64,000 nt of DNA, taken from contig JAZUDI010000077.1 in assembly GCA_045639525.1 (NCBI GenBank), positions 1 through 64,000 on the forward strand. Direction: 5' to 3'. The translations under genes were made by a program, and so were the position numbers. Source of the DNA: UBA1181 sp045639525 (lineage in GTDB: Bacteria > Bacteroidota > Bacteroidia > Bacteroidales > Paludibacteraceae). A model generated the notes under the pieces. That model searched no databases, was not told the origin of the DNA, and saw only the letters and a program-made list of their open reading frames with translations. Positions 35,995-44,971 of the stretch are shown here, piece by piece (the stretch's first letter is position 1; every line of letters starts with the position of its first letter).

Positions 35995-36008
35995 ATCAAT
36001 ATATTGAT
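35995..36008. promoter_or_regulatory. 14-base perfect palindrome upstream of the Crp/Fnr pair
   Basis: ATCAATATATTGAT reads the same on both strands. It lies about 100 bases before the predicted transcript start of the first regulator, where a Crp-like dimer could bind. The link to those proteins is inferred. Confidence 0.35.
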
Positions 36009-36070
36009 TACAAAAACAACTATATACCAAGAATAAAATTTAATTATTTAACAAAAATCAATCGTAAATA

Positions 36071-36102
36071 GTTGGAAAGCATAATAAATATACATATTTT
36101 TG
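36071..36102 (+). promoter_or_regulatory. Promoter of the Crp/Fnr regulator pair
   Basis: GTTG (36071-36074), 20 bases, then TATTTTTG (36095-36102). The -7 box is perfect and the upstream box has one change. Confidence 0.65.
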
Positions 36103-36127
36103 TAGTGTATTTTAAGTCTAATGTGAT

Positions 36128-36727
36128 ATGGATCTAATCGGTAAAGAAGCTTTTTGTAAATTTGTGGAGAAGATATTGGGTGAATCACCTCTAAATGTCT
36201 TGTCTCCTGAGGCCATCGGTATTTTGGATTCCATTGTCAGAGTGGTCAAATTAAGCAAAGGTGAATATCTTCAGTTGGAAGGCAATGTCAGCAAGCATTG
36301 GGGAATCGTAGCCGAAGGTTTAGTACGCATCTATTACATGGAAGGTGAAGAGGAGATCACAGAACAGTTGATTCGAGAGAACGAGGACTTCATGGATTAT
36401 GACAGTTTCTTGGATCAAACACCAAGCCGTCGTTTCATTCAGATGATCGAACCGACTACCCTATTCCTTATCTCCCGCCTTGAGTGCGAAGAAGCGAGTG
36501 CGAACAATCTTGAGTTGAGACGTCTATTCAGAAGAATGATGGAGTGTAAACTTCTCTATGTGAAGAGAAAGACCCAACAATCCATCTTCAAATCCGCCAA
36601 GGAACGCTATGACGACCTGATCGCAAGGAAGCCAGATTTAATCCTTCGCGTACCATCCGTTTACATCGCCTCTTTCCTAGGCGTCACACCGGAAACATTG
36701 AGTAGAATTCGTTCTAATGTGAAATAA
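36128..36727 (+). CDS. Crp/Fnr-family transcriptional regulator, copy 1
   Basis: The 199-residue protein has a cyclic-nucleotide-type beta-roll (about residues 30-120; SKGEYLQLEGN and SKHWGIVAEGLVRIYYMEG), a dimer helix and a C-terminal winged helix with VYIASFLGVTPETLSRIRS. There is no Cys cluster for an iron-sulphur centre and no clear phosphate-binding RxxL, so the ligand, if any, is unknown. A paralogue starts 18 bases downstream and shares the layout and the ASFLGVTPETLSRI-type recognition helix. The two probably arose by tandem duplication and may form heterodimers or act in turn. Confidence 0.85.
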   Translation: MDLIGKEAFCKFVEKILGESPLNVLSPEAIGILDSIVRVVKLSKGEYLQLEGNVSKHWGIVAEGLVRIYYMEGEEEITEQLIRENEDFMDYDSFLDQTPSRRFIQMIEPTTLFLISRLECEEASANNLELRRLFRRMMECKLLYVKRKTQQSIFKSAKERYDDLIARKPDLILRVPSVYIASFLGVTPETLSRIRSNVK

Positions 36728-36745
36728 CAACCCAAACGACACAGT

Positions 36746-37351
36746 ATGAAAAGAATTGTTATCAACAAACCTTTGGTTTTAAGCGAGGCACAACGTGTCT
36801 ATGGTAGCATTGACATCAACGAAGAGGTTATAGGTCAAATCATGCAATACGCCACCATTGAGAAGGCGAAGAAACATGAGATCATCCTTGATGCGGGAGA
36901 AGTGAGCGATTTCTTCGGATTCGTATTGAAGGGTATGGTGCAGACCTATTACTATAAGAACAACAAATTGACCACCGACTATTTCGCTTCAGAGGGATAC
37001 GGATTCTTCGAGGTGAATAGTTTCATCACAGGGGAACCTAGCCAATCATTCATCGAGGCTTTAGAGCCAACGGTCTATGCTAAAATTCCGAAATCAAAAT
37101 TCGTGGAATTGGCAGACTCTGACTTGAAGATAGACTCGCTTCATAGAAAGATCATGAGGCACGCCGTAAAAACATCCAGCGAACGTCTAAACTCCATTCT
37201 CCACGAGACTGCGGAGCAAAAATACGCCAACCTTGAGCATAGAATCCCAGGTTTGACCTCCCGTGTAAGCGCGATCAACATCGCCTCCTACATTGGCGTG
37301 ACACAAGAGACGCTTTGCCGTATCAAGTCAAAACAAGGTATGTTTATTTAA
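36746..37351 (+). CDS. Crp/Fnr-family transcriptional regulator, copy 2
   Basis: The 201-residue protein has the same plan as the gene before it: a beta-roll (IILDAGEVSDFFGFVLKGMVQTYYYKNNK, about 50-80), a connecting helix and a winged helix with INIASYIGVTQETLCRIKS. The recognition helix differs little from copy 1, so the targets may overlap. The N-terminal 40 residues and the beta-roll have diverged much more, which suggests different signals. A 12-base-pair terminator hairpin follows the gene, so the pair forms a closed two-gene operon. Confidence 0.85.
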   Translation: MKRIVINKPLVLSEAQRVYGSIDINEEVIGQIMQYATIEKAKKHEIILDAGEVSDFFGFVLKGMVQTYYYKNNKLTTDYFASEGYGFFEVNSFITGEPSQSFIEALEPTVYAKIPKSKFVELADSDLKIDSLHRKIMRHAVKTSSERLNSILHETAEQKYANLEHRIPGLTSRVSAINIASYIGVTQETLCRIKSKQGMFI

Positions 37352-37374
37352 ACAACCATTAAATATCATAAAAT

Positions 37375-37406
37375 AAGCGTTGTAACAGAGGTTATGGCGC
37401 TTTTTT
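37375..37406 (+). terminator. Intrinsic terminator of the Crp/Fnr pair
   Basis: AAGCGTTGTAAC (37375-37386) pairs with GTTATGGCGCTT (37391-37402) over 12 positions, counting G-U pairs, around the loop AGAG. A T-run follows. Confidence 0.75.
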
Positions 37407-37445
37407 ACTTTCTTTGTACCACTATTACCTAATCAATATCATACC

Positions 37446-40019
37446 ATGAAGAAGAGAATTCTCCTACTAACCACACTTATATTCGCAAATATCGCCTCCT
37501 CACTGGCGGATATGGACGTTACCCATCTATACCTTCAAAACGGTGGTTTTGACGATGCGGACCACTTCGACTACAAAGCGGGCGAATCCGGCAATGTGGC
37601 GCAAGAGATTCTCCCCATCTATGGTTGGAGCAAGGATATCAGTGTCGACTATACCATCACCGGTATCTATGAATACGGCACAAAAAAGACATTCAACACA
37701 AGCGGTACGGTTCCTTCCGCAGGTTATCAAGGCTCAAAAGGCGGTTGCCTCGCCCTCAGTACAGGATGGGACCAAAGTCTGAAACTCTATCAGCAAGTAA
37801 CCCTACCCGCTGGTACTTATAAGCTACAAGCGCCCTTCTTCAACGGAAGTAATTCAACCAATGGATACAGTCTTTTGGGATGGATTCCCAACAGCGGAAA
37901 CGCCTCCCTATCCCGACTCTCTGAGTTTCCCATGAATTGGACACTTGACGAGGTCACCTTTACCCTTTCCTCCTCACAAGAGGGAAAGATACAAATCGGT
38001 TTCAAAGGGGCACCCAATGGATCGGCCAATTCAGCGAAAGTGGTGGTTGATTATGTCAGACTGATTTTAGTTGGCGACAATCAGACCATCTTGTCCAATA
38101 TGCAATCTCAGCTGCAAAAAACAGTGAGCGCAGCCCAATCATTGTTGGAACAGACCCTATATGAAGCACATCGAAACGAACTACAATCCGCCATCTCGGA
38201 CGCGCAGGGTTGGATCGAGCAACCCGATCTGTCGCAAATAGAGGTGATCGGCCGACTCAATAGCGCCTACACCGCCGCGAAGATATCCGCAGAGGCCTTC
38301 CTTCGCCTCGAGAAAGCGATCGAACAAGGAGAGAAAGTTTACGAAGAGCGCAAAAAAGGCAGCGACGCGCTCCATTCGCTCCTGCTTCAGGCAAAATATG
38401 TTGTTACCAGAGAGTCATACAGCCCCGACGAGGTAAATTTTTACACACGAAAGTTGGAGGACGCCACCTTCACTTTCCAGATAGAGAACACCTCTGGAAA
38501 TGCGCCTAAAGTGACGACCGATCCTCGCCATGCGCGAGGTGCCACCATGGCTTTCGGCCGTGCCACATTTACCGGAAACGATATCGTAGAGAAGGGTTTC
38601 TGCTGGGCAACCCACGCCAACCCATCCATTTTGGATAGCCGTTCCACCCTATCCTACAGCAACAATGGAGATATCTATGTCATCAAAGACTTATCCCCCG
38701 CCACCATTTACTACATACGCCCCTACGCCATCTCCCGATCCAACACGGTAGGCTACGGCGAGCGCATCAAAATCTGTACCCTTCCCAAGGGCGAGGTGAC
38801 GTGGAGCTACAACAACGGAGGATCGGACGAGGAGAACAGACGCATCAATAGCGCTGTGGGCGACGCCTGCGATATTTGGAACGATATCACCAGCATCAAG
38901 GGGTTACACCTAACCGTCAATTATGGGGCAAACACCCCTACCGCCGATTGTAGTTACGGCGGATGGATGAGGGTCGGACCGAACGCCAGCTACCAACGAA
39001 CAGGAACCATCCAACACGAGATGGCGCATGCCATCGGTGTGGGTACGACTGATACATGGTACAACTCCGACATCTACAGACAATCGACAAGCTCCGGATT
39101 TTGGTTGGGAGAACGTACCGATCAAGTTCTCCACTTTTTGGAGAACAACAATACAGCGCAATTGAAGGGCGACAAGACACACTTTTGGCCTTATGGCATC
39201 AATGGCGCCCATGAGGATGACGGATCACGCATGCTCTACTACGCCAACGCATTGATTGTCCAATCCTTGGGAGAAGACAATTTGCCTCCAGTGGCGGGAG
39301 CTTTTGCCTCCCCTGCCTATACCTTCGTGCAAGAGGATTACGAAACCTACTACATTCTGTCAGCAAGCGACGCGCTCTCCATGCCGACGATGTTGCGAAT
39401 GGAGAATGGCAACTTCAGTCTGAAATCGTGTGACTGGCGAGATGCGCTAAAAGAGGATGGATATGGTTGGAAGGTTAAGTTCAATCCGATGACGCAGCTA
39501 TACGAGATCCGCAACGAGGCAACAGAGAAGGCACTATCGCACAATGGGAAATTAGCCTTGGTAGATTCCGAGAATTTCCAGATCCAACTGATGGGCTCCC
39601 GTCAAAATGTCTCCAACAGCTATTTCAACCTCAAATCCTACTGGATGGTATTTGCGGATGGTTCCAACCAGCCCATGTCATTGACCGCCAATGGCAATGC
39701 GGCCTCTGTCAGCCGTTTCAACCATCAGAACAGTGCATCGCAACAGCGATGGGTGATCCTCTCAAAGGCAGAGGTGAGGGCACTATCCGGCGATTATACC
39801 GCCATCGACCAAACCCAAGCCAACAACCACCATTTCATGGTATATAGTGTGGAGAATGGCCTCACCATCCAAACATTCGACAAGGGACAATGGATGACCA
39901 TCCATACTGTAAAGGGAGAGTTGGTGAGCCAATTTTACCAACAACCCCACCTCTCATCCACCCAAACACTCGCACCTGGCATCTATTTGGTAAATGGGGA
40001 GAAGGTATTGGTAGAATAA
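37446..40019 (+). CDS. Secreted HExxH metallopeptidase-like protein with trefoil-like and T9SS-like C-terminal domains
   Basis: The 857-residue protein starts with a signal peptide (MKKRILLLTTLIFANIASSLA). A jelly-roll-like domain (about 25-205; LYQQVTLPAGTYKL, VVVDYVRLIL) is followed by a helical FIVAR-like stretch (about 215-290), a fibronectin-like domain (about 350-440) and a domain with HEMAHAIG at 524-531, a zinc-protease HExxH. The metzincin third-ligand position (534) is Thr, not His or Asp. About 610-780 (ETYYILSASDALSM, ISKYL-like repeats ending QQRWVI) resembles a ricin-type trefoil. The last 70 residues end in LAPGIYLVNGEKVLVE, like a type IX sorting domain. It is probably a surface or secreted protease acting on glycoprotein. 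Confidence 0.7.
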   Translation: MKKRILLLTTLIFANIASSLADMDVTHLYLQNGGFDDADHFDYKAGESGNVAQEILPIYGWSKDISVDYTITGIYEYGTKKTFNTSGTVPSAGYQGSKGGCLALSTGWDQSLKLYQQVTLPAGTYKLQAPFFNGSNSTNGYSLLGWIPNSGNASLSRLSEFPMNWTLDEVTFTLSSSQEGKIQIGFKGAPNGSANSAKVVVDYVRLILVGDNQTILSNMQSQLQKTVSAAQSLLEQTLYEAHRNELQSAISDAQGWIEQPDLSQIEVIGRLNSAYTAAKISAEAFLRLEKAIEQGEKVYEERKKGSDALHSLLLQAKYVVTRESYSPDEVNFYTRKLEDATFTFQIENTSGNAPKVTTDPRHARGATMAFGRATFTGNDIVEKGFCWATHANPSILDSRSTLSYSNNGDIYVIKDLSPATIYYIRPYAISRSNTVGYGERIKICTLPKGEVTWSYNNGGSDEENRRINSAVGDACDIWNDITSIKGLHLTVNYGANTPTADCSYGGWMRVGPNASYQRTGTIQHEMAHAIGVGTTDTWYNSDIYRQSTSSGFWLGERTDQVLHFLENNNTAQLKGDKTHFWPYGINGAHEDDGSRMLYYANALIVQSLGEDNLPPVAGAFASPAYTFVQEDYETYYILSASDALSMPTMLRMENGNFSLKSCDWRDALKEDGYGWKVKFNPMTQLYEIRNEATEKALSHNGKLALVDSENFQIQLMGSRQNVSNSYFNLKSYWMVFADGSNQPMSLTANGNAASVSRFNHQNSASQQRWVILSKAEVRALSGDYTAIDQTQANNHHFMVYSVENGLTIQTFDKGQWMTIHTVKGELVSQFYQQPHLSSTQTLAPGIYLVNGEKVLVE

Positions 40020-40203
40020 GGGATGACTCGTCATTCCCGCTACCAATCTCTTACAAAAAGCATACAATAAAACAAAAACAGTAAGCAACTATCATTTTGC
40101 AAAACGAAATTATAATTCAATTATCTTTTTAACACAAAAACAACCAAAAACACATCAAATACATCTAAACATAGGCTAATTTTGCACAAAAAGAAACAAG
40201 CCT

Positions 40204-40920
40204 ATGAAATTAAACATTTTACTTTGCGACACTTTTCCAGGATTATTGCCTGAAAATATTCCATCTTACGAATGGATGTTCACTTCCCTATTCAACAAAG
40301 TCAGAGGTGATATAAACTACCGTATATTCGAAGTATTTAACGAGCAATTACCTTCGGAATTTTCCAAGGACGACATCTATCTCATCACAGGTTCCAATGT
40401 CAGCGCATACGACAATATAGCGTGGGTAGAAGGATTAAAAAAGTGGATCGTAGAGGCGAAACAGCAAAACGTCAAATTAATGGGCATCTGTTTTGGCCAT
40501 CAAATCATCGCGGAGGCCTTGGGCGGAAAAGTCGAGAAGGCCGCGAATGGATGGGGTGTGGGAATACGCACATCCAAGGTGGTTGACAAAATGTTCGCCA
40601 CAAGTTTCCCTAACGCTAAAATGCGTCTGCTCTATAATCACCACGATCAGGTAACGAAACTTCCGTCCGACGCCACACTCATCGCCACAAGCGATTTCTG
40701 TCCGAACGAAGCCTACCGCATCGGAACAAACATCATCTCCCTCCAAGGTCATCCTGAGTTTTCCGAGCAGTACGAAACCCATCTACTCACAGACTTCCCC
40801 AATGACGGAGAGTCGGAAGATATAAAACGGGAAGCATTGCAAACCATGAGCAAAGAGGAGCCTCAAAGCATCTTAGTGGCCAATACAATGATCAAATTTT
40901 TAGCGGAGAAGCGAGCTTAA
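40204..40920 (+). CDS. Class I glutamine amidotransferase-like protein
   Basis: The 238-residue protein has the GATase1 triad: the nucleophile Cys96 in GICFGHQ, with His183 and Glu185 in LQGHPEF. It has no synthetase domain attached, so it is a stand-alone member like the GMP-synthase-related or gamma-glutamyl-hydrolase groups (YfeJ type). The reaction is probably hydrolysis of a gamma-glutamyl or glutamine amide; the substrate is unknown. A -7 box (TAATTTTG, 40177-40184) precedes it. It ends four bases before the stop of the convergent transporter gene. Confidence 0.8.
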   Translation: MKLNILLCDTFPGLLPENIPSYEWMFTSLFNKVRGDINYRIFEVFNEQLPSEFSKDDIYLITGSNVSAYDNIAWVEGLKKWIVEAKQQNVKLMGICFGHQIIAEALGGKVEKAANGWGVGIRTSKVVDKMFATSFPNAKMRLLYNHHDQVTKLPSDATLIATSDFCPNEAYRIGTNIISLQGHPEFSEQYETHLLTDFPNDGESEDIKREALQTMSKEEPQSILVANTMIKFLAEKRA

Positions 40921-40924
40921 CCGA

Positions 40925-41911
40925 TTATTTCACGGGAGAAGAACCACGCTTCTCCCTCCACATAAAGAGCGCCGCCAAGAGTGTGCCTGAAATAGAGTGC
41001 CAAACGCAGGAAATTGCGCAAGGAACCACAGCCAAAGGAAGCGTGGCCATAAAGAAATTGGAAGATAGATTGGTCGCCAACCCTGCATTTTGCATACCTA
41101 CCTCTATGCTGATGGTACGGTTTTGCGCCACACCGAAATGGGCTAATTTCCCTGCCATATAGCCGATGAAATAGCCCAAACTATTGTGGCAGAAGACGAC
41201 GCAGAAGGTCCACAAGAAGAGGATGAGGCCATTGTCCACCAAATATCCGTGGACACTGCTGATCACACCGCCTACGATACAGGCCAAACAAATCACGCCA
41301 AAACCGGGCATTATGCTTTGCACCACGGGAAATGAAGGTTTGCTGCCAAACTTATAATTGAGTAAAAAGCCTATCGAAATTGGTATGATGGTGACAATCA
41401 ATATATTAATAAACATTCCCACCGCATCGACATTCACCGTTTTATTGGCCAATAGCAACACCAATAGCGGTGTCACGAAGGGGGCAAGGAGTGTGGAGAC
41501 CGTTGTCATGCCAATAGAGAAGGCGACATCTCCCTTGCATAGATAACTCATGATGTTGCTCGAAACACCACCAGGGCAACAGCCCACCAGGATGATACCA
41601 ATGGAGAGCGCTTCGTCCAACTGGAAGATTTTGCACAAGCTCCAAGCGATGCACGGCATGATGGTGTATTGCGCAAGGGTACCAATCAGAATATCCGTGG
41701 GACGTGAGGCTAAGATCTTAAAATCCTTCGTGGAGAGAGTTAATCCCATCGAAAGCATGATAAAACCCAAGATAGCGGTCTGTCTGTAACCCGTCACCCA
41801 AGTGAATAGTGAAGGGAAAAGAAAGGTGATGATTGCCGTCGCGATGATAAACGGCGAGGTATAGGTGGAGAGCCAACGGCTCATCTTCTGCAACGCATTG
41901 ATCAAGTTCAT
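40925..41911 (-). CDS. Bile acid:sodium symporter (BASS) family transporter
   Basis: The 328-residue protein has nine or ten hydrophobic segments. It carries BASS-family motifs: FIMLSMGLTLSTKDF (near 51-65), GCCPGGVSSNIMSYLCKGDVA (about 109-129) and the paired EVGMQNAGLATNL (near 270). The two sodium-site motifs are in the crossing helices around these Gly/Asn-rich stretches. Bacterial members carry bile acids, pantoate, pyruvate or other organic anions, so the family name does not prove the substrate. It is transcribed away from NhaC; a -7 box (TAACTTTG, 41953-41946 on the minus strand) lies in the shared upstream region. Confidence 0.85.
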   Translation of the reverse strand: MNLINALQKMSRWLSTYTSPFIIATAIITFLFPSLFTWVTGYRQTAILGFIMLSMGLTLSTKDFKILASRPTDILIGTLAQYTIMPCIAWSLCKIFQLDEALSIGIILVGCCPGGVSSNIMSYLCKGDVAFSIGMTTVSTLLAPFVTPLLVLLLANKTVNVDAVGMFINILIVTIIPISIGFLLNYKFGSKPSFPVVQSIMPGFGVICLACIVGGVISSVHGYLVDNGLILFLWTFCVVFCHNSLGYFIGYMAGKLAHFGVAQNRTISIEVGMQNAGLATNLSSNFFMATLPLAVVPCAISCVWHSISGTLLAALFMWREKRGSSPVK

Positions 41912-42023
41912 GATGCTAATCTATTTCTACCACAAAATTTCCATGCAAAGTTACGCAATATACCCTACCATTGTTTCTTCTCTATGGCTCTTTCATCGTA
42001 TCTTTGCAAAAAAATAATTCCTT
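41912..42023. promoter_or_regulatory. Divergent promoter region, BASS transporter / NhaC
   Basis: A perfect -7 box for the transporter (CAAAGTTA on the plus strand, 41946-41953) and one for NhaC (TATCTTTG, 41999-42006) lie 45 bases apart, facing outwards. No good -33 box was seen for either. Confidence 0.5.
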
Positions 42024-43325
42024 ATGAGCAACAAAGAGTTTAATGGAACGCCCAGTTTTCTGGCGCTCACCCCACTGATACTATTCCTATGCCTCTATTT
42101 AGGCACCTCTCTCCTACTCAATGACTTCTATAAAGTGCCTATCACGGTGGCCTTCGCAATCTCCTCGCTCTACGCCATCGTCATCACCCGCAAAATCAAA
42201 CTCGAAGATAGAGTCAATCTATTCAGCCAAGGGGCTGGCGACAAAACCCTGCTGCTAATGATCTGGATTTTTATCTTAGCAGGGGCATTCGCAAAGAGCG
42301 CCAAAGAGATGGGTGCTGTGGAATCCACTGTCAATCTAACACTTAACATTCTTCCATCTAATTTTCTGTTGCCTGGACTCTTTTTAGCGGCATGTTTCAT
42401 CTCACTCTCCATCGGAACCTCTGTGGGTACCATCGCGGCACTCACCCCAGTAGCCGTAGGCATGGCGCAAGACTTGAACCTCTCAACCGCTTTGATGGTT
42501 GCCATCATCATAGGTGGCGCCTATTTAGGAGACAACCTCTCCTTCATATCCGACACCACCATCATCGCCACCAAGAGCCAAGGATGCAAGATGAGCGACA
42601 AATTCAAAGTGAATATCTTTATTGTGGCCCCAGCGGCCATCATAATGTTAATCTACTATCTTATGCTGGGCCAGGATGTTTGCGTTGTTTCTGAGGCTAA
42701 AAATGTCGAATGGATAAAGATCACCCCCTACATCGTGGTGCTGGTGACCGCGATATTAGGCATCAATGTCATGGTGGTGCTTACCATCGGACTCCTTCTT
42801 TGCGGTGCGATAGGCATCGCGACTGGTTCCTATGATTTCTTCGGATGGTTAGCCGCCATGGGCGAAGGCATCATGGGTATGAGTGAATTGATCATCGTCA
42901 CCCTATTGGCAGGTGGCATGCTGGAACTAATCCGTCACAACGGAGGATTAGCCTTCCTTACAGAGAAACTTACCAAACGGGTGAAGGGGAAACGAGGATG
43001 CGAACTCTGCATCGCCCTACTTGTCGTTTTAAGCGACCTATGCACCGCGAACAACACGGTGGCAATCATTACGGTAGGCCCTATCGCCAAGAGTTTAGCG
43101 GAGAAATACGAAGTGGATCCGCGCCGTGCCGCCAGTATCTTGGATACCTTCTCCTGCTTTGCGCAAGGCATCATCCCATATGGCGCACAGATGTTGATCG
43201 CTGCGGGTTTAGCATCGCTACAACCCAATGAAATCGCCCGCTACATGTATTACCCTATCCTCGTCGGAATCATCGCATTGGTGGCGATATTGCTGAGGTA
43301 TCCAAAGATGAAGACTAGCAACTAA
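42024..43325 (+). CDS. nhaC: Na+/H+ antiporter, NhaC family
   Basis: The 433-residue protein has about eleven hydrophobic segments. NhaC-type features include IWIFILAGAFAKSAKEMGAVE (near 74-94), SIGTSVGTIAALTPVA, the acidic GGAYLGDNLSFISDTTI stretch (about 171-187) with conserved Asp residues, and the later DLCTANNTVAIITVGPIAK. The exchange of sodium for protons, or of malate/lactate in some relatives, is driven across the inner membrane. It is single-gene, with a REP-like element immediately after the stop and no usual terminator. Confidence 0.88.
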   Translation: MSNKEFNGTPSFLALTPLILFLCLYLGTSLLLNDFYKVPITVAFAISSLYAIVITRKIKLEDRVNLFSQGAGDKTLLLMIWIFILAGAFAKSAKEMGAVESTVNLTLNILPSNFLLPGLFLAACFISLSIGTSVGTIAALTPVAVGMAQDLNLSTALMVAIIIGGAYLGDNLSFISDTTIIATKSQGCKMSDKFKVNIFIVAPAAIIMLIYYLMLGQDVCVVSEAKNVEWIKITPYIVVLVTAILGINVMVVLTIGLLLCGAIGIATGSYDFFGWLAAMGEGIMGMSELIIVTLLAGGMLELIRHNGGLAFLTEKLTKRVKGKRGCELCIALLVVLSDLCTANNTVAIITVGPIAKSLAEKYEVDPRRAASILDTFSCFAQGIIPYGAQMLIAAGLASLQPNEIARYMYYPILVGIIALVAILLRYPKMKTSN

Positions 43326-43622
43326 GGCGTCCGTAGGACGCTACCTCTATAACCCCGTACATCAGAGCGCAGCGAGATGTGCGGGGTAGCCTGCCACGAA
43401 ACGCGATATGCAACAAGGGATGACATGACACCAAGGTGGAAGAGCAACGGTACAGGGAGACAACCCGTATGCTGCATATACGCTCTACCCTATAGAGAGC
43501 CGCGGCCCCACTATGTATCTACGCACCCTCATCTATCACCCATGCTTGTGCTTCGCTACTCGCCATGCACGTCTGCGCTTCGCTACGACGTACATGGTTA
43601 CTGAGGTATCGTCCTTCGGACG
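43326..43622. repeat. REP-like composite hairpin element
   Basis: This 300-base non-coding stretch holds two matching hairpins. CCCCGTACATC/GATGTGCGGGG (43353-43386) has a loop containing GCGCAGCG. CCATGCACGTC/GACGTACATGG (43563-43597) has a loop containing GCGCTTCGC. Short inverted repeats GCGTCCGTAGGACGC (43327-43341) and CGTCCTTCGGACG (43610-43622) flank the block. It is much richer in G and C than other gaps here. Small frames across it look accidental. The layout resembles a REP pair of the kind moved by a separate transposase. Confidence 0.55.
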
Positions 43623-43655
43623 AAAAAAAAAGCGGAACGCTCTCACGTTCCGCTC
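43622..43655 (-). terminator. Intrinsic terminator of purA
   Basis: On the minus strand AGCGGAACG pairs with CGTTCCGCT (43654-43631) around the loop TGAGAG, followed by eight or nine T. Confidence 0.85.
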
Positions 43656-43676
43656 TTGCTTTATAGAACCTTTCAA

Positions 43677-44954
43677 TTACATGAATTCTTGGTATCTAAC
43701 AATAGTTTGCTCACGGTCTGGACCAACTGAGACAATCTTGATAGGCACCTCAAGGTAATCCTCCAAGAAATCGATGTAGGCGTTGAACTCCTCAGGGAAT
43801 TCATTCTCGCTCTTCATAGAGGTCATATCAGTCTTCCAACCATCCATCTCTTGGTAGATTGGCTCAACGGAACCCTCTGTCACATCGAATGGGAATTCGT
43901 CTGTCTCCTCGCCATTTACCTTGTAGGCAACGCACGCCTTGATCTTATCGAATCCATCCAACACATCGCTCTTCATCATGATCAACTTGGTAACACCATT
44001 GATCATCACCGCATATTTCAAAGCCACAAGGTCAATCCATCCACAACGGCGCTCACGACCTGTCACCGCACCATACTCATGACCAAGGTCACGGATGGTC
44101 TTGCCAGTCTCGTCGAACAACTCTGTTGGGAAAGGACCAGAACCTACACGAGTACAATATGCCTTGAAGATACCGAACACATCACCAATCTTGTTAGGAG
44201 CAACACCCAAACCGGTACATGCACCTGCGCAGATGGTATTGGAAGAGGTCACAAATGGATAAGAACCGAAGTCCACATCCAACATGGTACCTTGCGCACC
44301 CTCCGCCAAGATGGTCTTGCCCTCAGCGAGCAAACCGTTCAACTCATATTCGCTATCGATGAACTTGAACTCCTTCAATTTCTTCACGCCTTCCATCCAA
44401 TCCTTCTCGATTGGCGCCAAGTCATACTGGAAATCGTAGTGGCTCAATATCTCTTTGTGACGAGCGATCGCCTTCGCGTATTTCTCCTCGAAATTGTTGA
44501 TCAAATCACCCACACGAAGACCATTACGGCTGATCTTATCCGTGTAAGTAGGACCAATACCCTTTCCTGTGGTACCGATCTTAGAAGAACCCTTCGCAGA
44601 CTCGTAAGCGGCATCCAACAAACGGTGGGTAGGCAAAATCAAGTGCGCCTTTTTAGAGATGTACAATCTGCTCTTCAAATCGTGACCAGACTTCTCCAAC
44701 TCCTCCACCTCTTTCTTGAAGAGAGCAGGATCAAGCACAACACCATTACCGATTACATTCACTTTGCCACCTTGGAAAATTCCAGATGGAATGGAGCGCA
44801 ACACATACTTTTGTCCTTCAAATTCAAGAGTATGTCCAGCGTTTGGTCCTCCTTGGAAACGGGTAACTACATCGTAGCTAGGCGTCAATACGTCTACCAC
44901 TTTACCTTTACCTTCATCTCCCCATTGGAGACCTAACAATACGTCAACTTTCAT
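43677..44954 (-). CDS. purA: Adenylosuccinate synthetase
   Basis: PurA joins IMP and aspartate with GTP in the first step from IMP to AMP. The 425-residue protein begins MKVDVLLGLQWGDEGKGKVVD, with the P-loop GDEGKGK at residues 12-18. It then has GGPNAGHT, the switch region GTTGKGIGPTYTDK and the GTP-binding base motif KSDVL. Length matches the bacterial norm (about 430). It is the second gene of an operon: the pseudouridine synthase gene ends 17 bases upstream. A strong terminator follows. Confidence 0.97.
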   Translation of the reverse strand: MKVDVLLGLQWGDEGKGKVVDVLTPSYDVVTRFQGGPNAGHTLEFEGQKYVLRSIPSGIFQGGKVNVIGNGVVLDPALFKKEVEELEKSGHDLKSRLYISKKAHLILPTHRLLDAAYESAKGSSKIGTTGKGIGPTYTDKISRNGLRVGDLINNFEEKYAKAIARHKEILSHYDFQYDLAPIEKDWMEGVKKLKEFKFIDSEYELNGLLAEGKTILAEGAQGTMLDVDFGSYPFVTSSNTICAGACTGLGVAPNKIGDVFGIFKAYCTRVGSGPFPTELFDETGKTIRDLGHEYGAVTGRERRCGWIDLVALKYAVMINGVTKLIMMKSDVLDGFDKIKACVAYKVNGEETDEFPFDVTEGSVEPIYQEMDGWKTDMTSMKSENEFPEEFNAYIDFLEDYLEVPIKIVSVGPDREQTIVRYQEFM

Positions 44955-44971
44955 TTGATATACATTTTATG

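Noticed and set aside
41912..42023. Consensus -33 boxes for the BASS and NhaC genes
   Set aside because: Candidate TTG triplets lie at wrong distances (25 bases or more), so only -7 boxes are claimed.
43377..43758. Two short plus-strand frames
   Set aside because: They run through the REP-like hairpins and the purA terminator and resemble no protein.
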